A stretch of DNA of 64,000 bases. Origin: JBMOUD01 sp049319665. Its GTDB lineage: Bacteria; Pseudomonadota; Gammaproteobacteria; Enterobacterales; Enterobacteriaceae. Location: contig NZ_JBMOUD010000014.1 of the NCBI RefSeq assembly GCF_049319665.1, positions 1 to 64,000 of the forward strand. Reading direction: 5' to 3'. This document shows positions 1 through 7,916 of this stretch, piece after piece. The notes beneath the pieces were generated by a model, which ran no database searches, was not told where the DNA came from, and saw only the letters and a program-made list of their open reading frames with translations. Each line of letters opens with the position of its first letter. The stretch's first letter is position 1. Made by a program: the position numbers and the translations under genes.

Positions 1-71
1 GTAGTTCAGTTGGTTAGAATACCTGCCTGTCACGCAGGGGGTCGCGGGTTCGAGCCCCGTCCGTTCCGCCA
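1..71 (+). tRNA. aspU: tRNA-Asp (GTC), 5' end cut by window edge
   Basis: The D-arm, the anticodon loop with GTC, the T-arm and the encoded 3' CCA of an aspartate tRNA are all readable; only the first six or so bases of the acceptor stem lie outside the window. The sequence is almost the same as the second tRNA-Asp at 14557-14633. In E. coli the equivalent gene follows the 5S gene of rrnH and precedes dkgB, so an rRNA operon probably ends just upstream of this window. Confidence 0.95.
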
Positions 72-83
72 CTTATTGCATAG

Positions 84-111
84 CCCTGAATCGAAAGATT
101 CAGGGTTTTTT
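84..111 (+). terminator. Intrinsic terminator after tRNA-Asp
   Basis: Perfect 9-bp stem CCCTGAATC / GATTCAGGG closed by a GAAA tetraloop and followed by six T. It would end the presumed rRNA-tRNA transcript. Confidence 0.9.
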
Positions 112-234
112 GCATTTAAATTTTTAATTTATAAGATAAAAATAATAAGACTTATACTCTGATATGAATGATCCGCTCTTTGTTGGGGATGCCGTGCTTC
201 AGAGAGATGAAACACGGTTTTAACGGCTTAAAAC

Positions 235-627
235 TTATTGCTGATCTTGTATGCTAAGTTGCACCTTGATGTCTTGGTCTAGATCTGAAATCCAACGGTT
301 ATACATTTTATGTATGAAACCATCACGGGCATCGAGATTTGTGCTGTTAACATAGTGAATAGTAAAATAATTTTCAGAGTAGGTAACTTTTATCTGCGCA
401 CTGTACTTATCTGTTGAACGCATTCCTGTCACCAAACCTGGTTCTGGTGAGCTCATTATCCATCCTTGCTGGCTACCGGCGATAACTATCGCTTTTTGCA
501 TTTCTTGCTTGGTGTGACTTGCTGCGATACTTTCCATTACATTATGAATTGGTTCGGATTTGTTCGCGCATCCAGCCAATAATGCAGTGGAAAGCACTAG
601 CGTAAGCATAACTTTAGCGTGTTTCAT
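235..627 (-). CDS. Small putative lipoprotein, unknown function
   Basis: The 130-residue product starts with a lysine-containing n-region, a hydrophobic stretch and a lipobox LLAGC (Cys at about residue 20), so it is probably exported and lipidated. The mature part has no domain I recognise; it is polar and ends glutamine-rich. It stands alone between the tRNA terminator and dkgB and is read toward the tRNA. Function unknown. Confidence 0.75.
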   Translation of the reverse strand: MKHAKVMLTLVLSTALLAGCANKSEPIHNVMESIAASHTKQEMQKAIVIAGSQQGWIMSSPEPGLVTGMRSTDKYSAQIKVTYSENYFTIHYVNSTNLDARDGFIHKMYNRWISDLDQDIKVQLSIQDQQ

Positions 628-922
628 CGCTTATTCTCTGATAAATGGTTTAACTTTTAATAACCAATGGTTGATAGGTTAAATCGACTTAATAGTAATA
701 TATCGGCCAGAAAACTAATAAACTTAGCAGGGAAGTCATTTGGTTATTATTTACCCTGCAATACCTATCCTGTTGTGTGAGCCATCATCAGCGATTGTTG
801 CGAATTTATCAAAAGTATTCTGGCAAACAGGCGATTTTTATCCACTAACTCAGCGTTCATACTCTCTCATTCAGCAACTGACTTCTTGGTTGCAATATAA
901 CCCGTTAAATAAGAGAGAGATT

Positions 923-1726
923 ATGAACTTACCTGTATTTGGCCTTGGTACTTTCCGCTTAAAAGACCAGGTTGTTATTGATTCTGTTACCGCCGGATTG
1001 GAGCTGGGTTATCGTGCGATTGATACTGCGCAAATATATGGCAATGAGGCGGATGTCGGTACTGCGATTGCTAACAGCGGTGTAGCGCGTGAGCAGTTAT
1101 TTGTTACTACTAAGATCTGGATCGAGAATCTGGGGGCGGGAAAACTAATCGATAGCCTGAAGCAAAGCCTTGTCGATCTAAAAACTGATTATGTTGATCT
1201 GACCTTGATCCATTGGCCATCACCAAATGCGGAAGTGAGCGTGGCAGAGAGCATGAGAGAACTGATTAAGGCGCAACAGCTAGGGCTGACACGCAATATT
1301 GGCATCTCCAACTTTACTGTCGAGTTGATGCAACAAGCCATTGATGCTGTTGGGGCTGACGCTATTGCGACTAACCAGATTGAGCTTTCCCCTTACTTAC
1401 AAAACCATAAGGTCGTTGAATTTGCTCGTCAGCACGGGATTGCGATCACATCTTATATGACGCTCGCTTATGGTGAAGCCTTGAAAGATGCGGTTATCAT
1501 CGACATAGCAAAACGTCATCAGGCGACACCTGCACAAGTCGTATTAGCTTGGGCGCTGCAACTCGGTTATGCGGTGATCCCATCGTCGACTAAGCGTGCC
1601 AACCTCGAAAGTAATCTTCTGGCGCAAGAATTGAAACTCAGCGAACAAGATATGCAGCAAATTGCGCAGCTTGAGCGTAATGGACGTTTGGTCAGCCCTG
1701 AAGGTTTGGCCCCTGAGTGGGACTAA
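923..1726 (+). CDS. dkgB: 2,5-diketo-D-gluconate reductase B (aldo/keto reductase)
   Basis: NADPH-dependent aldo/keto reductase of the AKR5 type, acting on 2,5-diketo-gluconate and small aldehydes such as methylglyoxal in the cytoplasm. From this ATG the product is 267 residues, the same length as E. coli DkgB. Family marks are visible: GLGTFRL at the N-terminus, the catalytic Asp/Tyr stretch DTAQIYGNE, the catalytic Lys in TTKIW, the His in LIHWPSP, and the cofactor segment IPSSTKR near the C-terminus. The open frame reaches back to 740, but ATG 923 is preceded by a purine-rich AAGAGAGAGA ribosome site and matches the family start. It is convergent with yafC, as in E. coli. Confidence 0.92.
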   Translation: MNLPVFGLGTFRLKDQVVIDSVTAGLELGYRAIDTAQIYGNEADVGTAIANSGVAREQLFVTTKIWIENLGAGKLIDSLKQSLVDLKTDYVDLTLIHWPSPNAEVSVAESMRELIKAQQLGLTRNIGISNFTVELMQQAIDAVGADAIATNQIELSPYLQNHKVVEFARQHGIAITSYMTLAYGEALKDAVIIDIAKRHQATPAQVVLAWALQLGYAVIPSSTKRANLESNLLAQELKLSEQDMQQIAQLERNGRLVSPEGLAPEWD

Positions 1727-1753
1727 GCCTTTAGTTAAGCTGATTTGAGCATT

Positions 1754-1785
1754 AACCTGGTTTCACCCCTTGGCGGAACCAGGTT
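1754..1785. terminator. Hairpin between convergent dkgB and yafC
   Basis: Inverted repeat AACCTGGTT / AACCAGGTT (9 bp, 14-nt loop) spans the yafC stop codon just after dkgB. There is no clear T tract, so termination strength is uncertain. Confidence 0.45.
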
Positions 1786-2671
1786 CTTCCCCCAGCCGTT
1801 GGCTGAGAAAATCAATAAAGCAGCGAATGCGTGAGCTGACAGCCTGATCGCTGTAATAAACCGCATGCATCGGCATCGCGATACGCATCACATCTGGCAG
1901 CAGAAGCTCAACCAAATCGCCTCTTTCGATATCCTTATCAATCATAAAATCAGACAGACAAGCGATACCATTGCCTTCAAGGCAAAGCTGGCGCAGGGTT
2001 TCACCATTATTGGCACACATAAAAGGGGTAATTGTTAGCTGCTGACCATCACTACATAACAATGGCCATTTATTTAGTGCCATCACTTCATTAAACGCCA
2101 GACAACGGTGATTCATTAAATCATCAACATCTTTCGGCCTACCCCATTTTTTTATATAGGCGGGGGAGGCGAGTACTTTACGATAGCTCAGTAGCAGCTT
2201 GCGAGCGCGCAGACTGGAATCTTCTAATTGACCAATACGGATAGCGACATCAACTTTACGATCGATCAGATTGATGTTGCTCTCCGACGAATAAAGCGAC
2301 AGCGTTATTTGGGGATACAACAGAGTAAATTCTTGCAATAGAGGTGCAAGGACATGCAAAACTACGGGGGTGGCGGCATCAATTCTCAACAACCCTTGCG
2401 GGCTATTTTGATGTTCAAGCAGATCATTTTCTGCCGCGGCCATCTCATGTAATAGCTTCTGCACACGAGTGAAATAGCGCTCACCTTCGTGGGTCAGGCT
2501 AATTTGACGGGTAGTACGGTTTAACAAACTGATCCCGAGTTTTTGCTCTAATCTTTTCAGCGTGCGGCTGACGACCGAATTATCCTGGCCAAGATGCTCT
2601 GCTGCGCGGCTAAAGCTTCCGCTTTCAACAATGGCCACAAAGGTCATTAACTCTTCTGAACTTGCTTTCAT
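1763..2671 (-). CDS. yafC: LysR-type transcriptional regulator YafC
   Basis: 302-residue LysR-family regulator. The N-terminal winged HTH (residues about 6-64, with SFSRAAEHLGQDNSVVSRTLKRLEQKLG) is typical, and the rest is the periplasmic-binding-protein-like effector domain. Position beside dkgB and divergent from yafD matches E. coli yafC. The effector and targets are not evident from the sequence. The start was chosen because the residues in front of the HTH have the usual length. Confidence 0.9.
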   Translation of the reverse strand: MKASSEELMTFVAIVESGSFSRAAEHLGQDNSVVSRTLKRLEQKLGISLLNRTTRQISLTHEGERYFTRVQKLLHEMAAAENDLLEHQNSPQGLLRIDAATPVVLHVLAPLLQEFTLLYPQITLSLYSSESNINLIDRKVDVAIRIGQLEDSSLRARKLLLSYRKVLASPAYIKKWGRPKDVDDLMNHRCLAFNEVMALNKWPLLCSDGQQLTITPFMCANNGETLRQLCLEGNGIACLSDFMIDKDIERGDLVELLLPDVMRIAMPMHAVYYSDQAVSSRIRCFIDFLSQRLGEEPGSAKG

Positions 2672-2982
2672 TATTGCTACCTAAGCATAAATAATTATCT
2701 ATTCTGATTTATTTCATCATTTAAGCAAATCAAATTAGCGATTTCTACTCACCACAAGTGATATTGATGTCTGATAAAAAACTCAGATGTCTTAAGTGTT
2801 ACCTTGAAAATGATTGGTTATGGGTAAGGCTTACGATCCCAAAAATGCTTTTGTTGTATACCAATGTAAACAAATTTGGCGTTCGTAACATGGGGCGTAT
2901 ACTGATCGTTCGGCCGTTAGGAAAATCTTGGCGGCGTGATCTTATATATTGACGTATTTAAACGAATAAGTGGGCGATTAGC
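2672..2982. other. Divergent yafC-yafD promoter region
   Basis: AT-rich 311-bp gap between divergent genes. It must hold both promoters, but I could not fix -35/-10 pairs with confidence. A 64-codon open frame at 2758-2952 has no ribosome site or recognisable product and is not called. Confidence 0.4.
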
Positions 2983-3780
2983 GTGGCGAAACGAACCTAT
3001 GCAATGAGGTATGTTGCAGGACAACCGGCTGAAAGAATCTTTCCTGGCGCATTTGCGCACCAAGGACCAGGATTACCCCCTGGCGCTGCGTTACCTAATT
3101 CAAACATCTTACGTATCATGGTTTGGAACATCTTTAAGCAACAGCGCGCTGATTGGCTTTCTGTACTACAAAGCTTTGGTAAAGACGCGCAGCTGGTATT
3201 GTTGCAAGAAGCGCAAACCACGCCAGAACTCATTCGCTTTGCCACATCGAACTACCTCGCAGCCGATCAGGTCCCTGCAGTCGCATTACCCCAGCATCCC
3301 TCTGGCGTTATGACATTGTCAGCTGCTCATCCTGTTTATTGCTGTCCGTTACGAGAGAAAGAACCGTTACTCAGGCTTTCTAAATCAGCTCTGGTAACCG
3401 TTTATCCACTTCTTGACGGGCGTTTGTTGATGGTGGTAAACATCCATGCCGTGAACTTTAGTATTGGCGTTGATGTGTATAGTAAACAGTTGGACCCAAT
3501 TGGTGAGCAAATCGCCAATCATAAGGGGCCTGTTGTTATGGCGGGGGATTTTAACGCCTGGAGTCGTCAGCGTATCAATGCGCTATTTAGTTTTGCTAGT
3601 AATATCTGGCTGCGTGAAGTCCGTTTTCCTTCAGATCTGCGTCGTCGGGCTTTTGGTAAGCCTTTAGACTTTATATTCTATCGTGACCTCAACGTGCAGA
3701 ATGCATCAGTCATGGAAACTCAAGCCTCCGATCATAATCCATTGCTCGTAGAGTTTCTGGCTCAGCAACCGACCATCTGA
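2983..3780 (+). CDS. yafD: Endonuclease/exonuclease/phosphatase family protein YafD
   Basis: 265-residue protein very close to E. coli YafD, starting with GTG. Motifs of the EEP metal-dependent phosphodiesterase fold are intact: VWNIFKQQ near residue 45, the metal Glu in LLQEAQ, AGDFNAWS near residue 185, and the C-terminal SDHNPLL with the catalytic Asp-His. The biological substrate is not firmly known. The GTG at 2983 is chosen because the opening residues AKRTYAMRYVAGQPAERI align with the E. coli protein. The methyltransferase yafE that follows in E. coli is missing here; a trpC-like gene takes its place. Confidence 0.9.
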   Translation: MAKRTYAMRYVAGQPAERIFPGAFAHQGPGLPPGAALPNSNILRIMVWNIFKQQRADWLSVLQSFGKDAQLVLLQEAQTTPELIRFATSNYLAADQVPAVALPQHPSGVMTLSAAHPVYCCPLREKEPLLRLSKSALVTVYPLLDGRLLMVVNIHAVNFSIGVDVYSKQLDPIGEQIANHKGPVVMAGDFNAWSRQRINALFSFASNIWLREVRFPSDLRRRAFGKPLDFIFYRDLNVQNASVMETQASDHNPLLVEFLAQQPTI

Positions 3781-4035
3781 CCTATCTCTCCCTCGCAAAC
3801 CACCCGGTTAATTAACGGTTTTTCCAGTAGGTTATCCATATTGTCGCCGTGTGAAGCCACGGCGAAAGAAAGTTACCTTGAATTGATATGTTACGTATTT
3901 AACAATGTATTGCGCACGATAAAAAGCATACTGGAAGCGCATTATATCAGGTGCAGTGATTTGCTAACGAGCGTACTCGGCACCATTGATTACATAACAA
4001 CACCAAAGTACCGCTACTTGAATTTGGAGAGACCG

Positions 4036-4821
4036 ATGTCTGATATTTTAGGCAAAATTATCGCAGTGAAACATGAAGAAATCGCCACGGCTAAAAAAGT
4101 GGTTTCAGTTAGTCAGCTCACGGAACAAGCCAGTCAACAAGATCTGCGTGATTTCGTTGCGGCGCTGCGTAACAAGTGTGATGCTGGCTTAGCTGGGGTG
4201 ATTGCGGAGGTGAAAAAAGCTAGCCCGTCTAAAGGCTTAATACGCCCTAATTTTGTACCGAAAGAGATTGCATCATCTTATGAAAAAGGTGGCGCTGCAT
4301 GCTTATCAGTACTGACTGATGTGCAATTCTTCCAAGGGAGCGCCGCCTATTTGTCTGAGGCCCGTGCTGCTTGCCAACTGCCAGTGCTGCGCAAAGATTT
4401 TATCGTTGACCCTTATCAAGTCCTTGAAGCTCGCGCGATGGGTGCAGACTGCATTTTGCTGATTGTTTCTGCTTTAGAAGATAACCAGATGCGTGATTTA
4501 GAAGCGCAGGCGCATGAGCTTGGTATGTCTGTGCTGGTGGAAGTACACGACGCTGATGAATTAGAGCGCTCTCTTAAATTGACCACGCCGCTGATTGGCG
4601 TGAATAACCGTAATCTGCGTACTTTTGAAACGACGATTGAAACAACCATCAAGCTATTAGCTCAGTTGCCGTCAGATCGTATGGTGGTTACCGAGTCGGG
4701 TATTGCAACGCGAGAAGATGTCATTCGCTTGCGTGAAGCGAAGGTTAATAGCTTCTTGGTTGGCGAAGCCTTTATGCGTGCAGAAGATCCCGGTGCTGAA
4801 CTGGCGAGAATGTTTTTCTAA
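4036..4821 (+). CDS. trpC: Stand-alone indole-3-glycerol-phosphate synthase
   Basis: Cyclises CdRP to indole-3-glycerol phosphate with loss of CO2 in tryptophan synthesis. The 261-residue TIM barrel carries the family residues in order: IAEVKKASPSKG (catalytic Lys and phosphate-binding Ser), VLRKDFIVDPYQ (Lys), LVEVHD (Glu), IGVNNRNL (Asn-Arg) and VTESGI (Glu, Ser). In enterobacteria the usual enzyme is the fused TrpCF of the trp operon, so this single-domain form with the start SDILGKIIAVKHEEIA looks like the beta-proteobacterial/pseudomonad type. It sits alone where E. coli has yafE. ATG 4036 follows GGAGAG; the frame is open back to 3841, but that extension has no match to the family. It may be a second, acquired copy. 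Confidence 0.88.
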   Translation: MSDILGKIIAVKHEEIATAKKVVSVSQLTEQASQQDLRDFVAALRNKCDAGLAGVIAEVKKASPSKGLIRPNFVPKEIASSYEKGGAACLSVLTDVQFFQGSAAYLSEARAACQLPVLRKDFIVDPYQVLEARAMGADCILLIVSALEDNQMRDLEAQAHELGMSVLVEVHDADELERSLKLTTPLIGVNNRNLRTFETTIETTIKLLAQLPSDRMVVTESGIATREDVIRLREAKVNSFLVGEAFMRAEDPGAELARMFF

Positions 4822-4843
4822 GGCAGATAGTACTCTGAGAAAA

Positions 4844-4872
4844 CAAAAAAGCACCCGAAGGTGCTTTTTTTT
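4844..4872. terminator. Bidirectional terminator between trpC and mltD
   Basis: A-tract, stem GCACC / GGTGC with CGAA loop, then eight T. It serves trpC on the plus strand and mltD on the minus strand. Confidence 0.85.
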
Positions 4873-4896
4873 ATAGGCTATTTACGTACAGCAATT

Positions 4897-6252
4897 TTAG
4901 GTATCCGAGTTCTGGTTACCGTGAACAAATAGCGTGAGCTTTTTGCCCGGTTGTAAGGTCTCTGAACCACCGTTTGAGCGCATCACATCTTTGATATTCA
5001 CACCATGTCGGCGCGCAATACTCGATAATGAGTCGCCCTTGCGTACTTGATAGGTAATGCTACTGTTGTCAGCGACTTGCAGAGTTTGGCCAACTTTCAA
5101 CAGACTCGCAGAACGTAAATTGTTCCAACGCTTTAAATCACCTGGTTTTACATTAAGCTTCGCTGCAATCGTAGACAAGCTATCGCCGGAGCGAACCTTG
5201 TAAGACGATGCACCTGATTTTCTGTTGTCGGCCAATTTTGTTTCTTGGACCGCAATGATGTCGCCATCAGCCAGAGAATCTTTCAGTTGGTCTGCATGTG
5301 CTTTAGGTAAAACAATGTAATGGGGGCCGTTAGGAGCCGTAACATTACGCTTATAGCCAGTATTAAAGGATTTAAGCTTGTTCAACGACATGCCTGCCAT
5401 CTCAGCTGCCTGAGTTAACTGCATCTGTTGTCCCACTTCAACACGCGCCAAGGCACGATCGTCGTTAGGTTTCGGTAGCTTAATTCCGTACTTCTTACTG
5501 TTTTTAAGAATATCACTTAAGGCGAGCATTTTTGGAACATAGATAGACGTTTCACGAGGAAGCGCTAATGCCCAAAAGTCGGTTGGTCGACCCTTAGCTT
5601 TATTCTGTTTAATCGCCTGCATCACGCGACCTTCACCGCTGTTGTAAGCTGCGATAGTTAATAACCAATCGCCGCCAAACATGCCATTCAGGCGTTGCAT
5701 CATATCAAGCGCAGCGGTTGTCGATGCCACAACATCGCGGCGACCGTCGTACCACTGATTTTGTTTCAAACCATAGTTACGTCCCGTACTTGGCACTATC
5801 TGCCACAACCCAGCAGCATTAGCAGCTGAGGTTGCTTTGGGATCAAAAGCGCTCTCCACTATGGGTAGCAGTACCAGTTCCATCGGCATCTTACGTTTCT
5901 TAATCTGCTCTGTGATCCAGTACATGTACGGCTCTGCCCGTACAGTCACATCGTGGAGATAGCTCTTATTTCTAAGGTATTTTGTTTTTTGTTCACGGAT
6001 CCGGGAATTATCCGGAACCTTCATCTTCAGCTCGTTGCTAATGAAGTTCCACAGATTGGCTTGAGCCGCGGTGTCATCGCTTTTTAGCCATTGTGCGGAG
6101 GCCTCTCGGCTACCGTCTGTGTATTCTCCCGCTTCACTTAGACTTGCTGAAGACAAACTCTGTGCATGCTGTTCAGGTACCCTCACATCCTGCTTGGACG
6201 CTTGGCAACCGACGAGCAACACGGAGGCGAGTATTATCGCTTTAGCCTTCAT
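4897..6252 (-). CDS. mltD: Membrane-bound lytic murein transglycosylase D
   Basis: Outer-membrane lipoprotein that cleaves peptidoglycan glycan strands to 1,6-anhydromuropeptides. The 451-residue product (E. coli 452) has a lipobox LLVGC at its N-terminus, an SLT domain with the catalytic Glu in PIVESAFDPKA followed by AGLWQIVPSTGR, and two C-terminal LysM peptidoglycan-binding repeats (YKVRSGDSLSTIA and YQVRKGDSLSSIA). The open frame begins 60 bp earlier, but that would bury the signal peptide, so ATG 6252 is chosen. It lies directly downstream of gloB with the same orientation, as in E. coli. Confidence 0.95.
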   Translation of the reverse strand: MKAKAIILASVLLVGCQASKQDVRVPEQHAQSLSSASLSEAGEYTDGSREASAQWLKSDDTAAQANLWNFISNELKMKVPDNSRIREQKTKYLRNKSYLHDVTVRAEPYMYWITEQIKKRKMPMELVLLPIVESAFDPKATSAANAAGLWQIVPSTGRNYGLKQNQWYDGRRDVVASTTAALDMMQRLNGMFGGDWLLTIAAYNSGEGRVMQAIKQNKAKGRPTDFWALALPRETSIYVPKMLALSDILKNSKKYGIKLPKPNDDRALARVEVGQQMQLTQAAEMAGMSLNKLKSFNTGYKRNVTAPNGPHYIVLPKAHADQLKDSLADGDIIAVQETKLADNRKSGASSYKVRSGDSLSTIAAKLNVKPGDLKRWNNLRSASLLKVGQTLQVADNSSITYQVRKGDSLSSIARRHGVNIKDVMRSNGGSETLQPGKKLTLFVHGNQNSDT

Positions 6253-6321
6253 GTGTGTGTCATAGTTGCTTAAAAGACGAGCGATAATACTTTGATCTAA
6301 TAAAAAAGGCAACCTTTAGGT

Positions 6322-7077
6322 TTAGAAGCTATCTTTGCGATGGCGTAAATCAGCAAAAACTTCCCAGAGCTTCGTAATAGGGGTGTTTTTGTTTAATTTC
6401 TTTTGTAAATCAATGTCATGACATCGTAAAAATAGATTGATTTTACGTTCTAAACCCAAGGTTGTTGGTAGGGAAGATTGTCCCTTTTCACGCATTCGAA
6501 GCACTTTAATTTCATGTGCTGCAATATCAGAATCCTCTGGTAAAATTGAGCGCGCAAACTTAAGGTTTGAGAGAGTATATTCATGGGCGGCACAAATTAA
6601 TGTGTCGTCAGGAAGTTCGGCTAAGCATTGAAAGGATTGATACATTTGCTCTGGCGTTCCTTCAAACAAGCGTCCACAGCCTGCGGAAAACATCGTGTCG
6701 CCGCAAAAAAGGTAAGGCGCGCTATAGTATGAAATGTGGCCTAATGTATGCCCCGGAGTAGCAAAAATTTGGTAGTCCAGCCCGCCAATTTGAGCGATAT
6801 CTCCATTTTTAAGAATAATCTGAGCACCTTTGTCTCGTGTTTCCTCGGGACCATACACTTTTAGCTGGGGAAAATGGCTAACAATTTCTTTTACACCACC
6901 GACATGATCATGATGATGGTGGGTCAAAAGAATCGCCGTTGGCGTCAGTTTTTTATCCGCAAGGAATGCTAAGACTGGCTGTGCTTCTCCGGGATCAACA
7001 ATGACGCAATGCCCATTTTGGTCATCAAGCAACCAAATGTAATTATCCTGCATAGCTGGAATACTGATAAGATTCAT
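6322..7077 (-). CDS. gloB: Hydroxyacylglutathione hydrolase (glyoxalase II)
   Basis: Hydrolyses S-lactoylglutathione to D-lactate and glutathione in methylglyoxal detoxification. The 251-residue protein equals E. coli GloB in length and has the binuclear metal motif THHHHDHVGG near residue 52, further metal ligands in TPGHTLGH and FCGDTMFSAGCGR, and AAHEYT. ATG 7077 is preceded by AAGAGGAG on the minus strand, so the six extra codons upstream are discarded. It is divergent from yafS with only 29 bp between starts. Confidence 0.95.
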   Translation of the reverse strand: MNLISIPAMQDNYIWLLDDQNGHCVIVDPGEAQPVLAFLADKKLTPTAILLTHHHHDHVGGVKEIVSHFPQLKVYGPEETRDKGAQIILKNGDIAQIGGLDYQIFATPGHTLGHISYYSAPYLFCGDTMFSAGCGRLFEGTPEQMYQSFQCLAELPDDTLICAAHEYTLSNLKFARSILPEDSDIAAHEIKVLRMREKGQSSLPTTLGLERKINLFLRCHDIDLQKKLNKNTPITKLWEVFADLRHRKDSF

Positions 7078-7106
7078 AAAACTCCTCTTAAGCAATTGCT
7101 TGAAAG

Positions 7107-7844
7107 ATGGTGAATAAAATGCAATCAGCTCGTACCCGAAAATCTATCGCCAACCCTGCGGCATGGTCTGATATTCCGCGTGGCGACAATTATCGTGTTG
7201 CACTTGAGGGAGAGCTGCAACCTTGGCTGAGCAAACTTTATGGTTTTCATCTATTGAAAATCGGTCACCTCAGCGCGCAAATCGCTACCGATGCTTGCCC
7301 AATATCTCATCAGGTCAATGTTGCCCTTGAGGGAGAAAACCTGCAAGTGCTCGGCAACCCTGAGAATTTACCTTTCGAACATAAATCGATAGATGCCTGC
7401 CTGCTTTGCCACACTTTAGCCTACGCACGTGATCCGCACCGTATATTGCGTGAAGTCGATAGAGTGCTAATTGATGATGGCTGGTTGATTCTAAGCGGTT
7501 TTAATCCGATGAGCTTATTGGGATTTGGCCGATTAGTGCCTTTTGTTCGCAAGCGCAGCCCCTATAACAGCAGAATGTTTACGCAAACGCGTCTACTGGA
7601 CTGGCTGGGGCTATTAAATTATGAAGTGATGTATAAATCACGTTTTCAGGTGCTTCCTTGGTGCTTACATGGCGGCAAGTTACTTAATGCCCATTTACCT
7701 GCTTTAGGTTGCATGACGGTCATTATCGCCCGTAAAAGGACGCTGCCCTTAACGCCGAGCGCTAAGAAAGTCAGCGCCCGTCGGCAAACTATTGCTCAGC
7801 CGGTGGGAGCGAGCAAAAGCTATCGCCAGGAACATGATGAATAG
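7107..7844 (+). CDS. yafS: SAM-dependent methyltransferase YafS
   Basis: 245-residue protein closely resembling E. coli YafS, a class I methyltransferase-like protein of unknown substrate. Motif-like stretches include NLPFEHKSIDACLLCHTLAY and LREVDRVLIDDGWLILSGFNP, typical of the second half of the SAM-binding fold. The C-terminal 30 residues are basic. A second in-frame ATG at 7119 lies four codons on and cannot be excluded. It is divergent from gloB, as in E. coli. Confidence 0.88.
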   Translation: MVNKMQSARTRKSIANPAAWSDIPRGDNYRVALEGELQPWLSKLYGFHLLKIGHLSAQIATDACPISHQVNVALEGENLQVLGNPENLPFEHKSIDACLLCHTLAYARDPHRILREVDRVLIDDGWLILSGFNPMSLLGFGRLVPFVRKRSPYNSRMFTQTRLLDWLGLLNYEVMYKSRFQVLPWCLHGGKLLNAHLPALGCMTVIIARKRTLPLTPSAKKVSARRQTIAQPVGASKSYRQEHDE

Positions 7845-7870
7845 TGTTGAGATGGATTAATCGCATACAT

Positions 7871-7900
7871 AAAAAGGCCCATGAAATCATGGGCCTTTTT
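7871..7900. terminator. Bidirectional terminator between yafS and gcd
   Basis: Perfect inverted repeat GGCCCATG / CATGGGCC with short AAAT loop, flanked by A5 on the left and T5 on the right, so it can act for both convergent genes. Confidence 0.9.
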
Positions 7901-7916
7901 CTACTATTTAACGTGA

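Noticed and set aside
2758..2952. 64-codon open frame between yafC and yafD
   Set aside because: No ribosome site, no recognisable product, and it fills the divergent promoter region.
3841..4035. N-terminal extension of trpC to 3841
   Set aside because: The family start and a good ribosome site are at 4036; the extension is unlike any TrpC.
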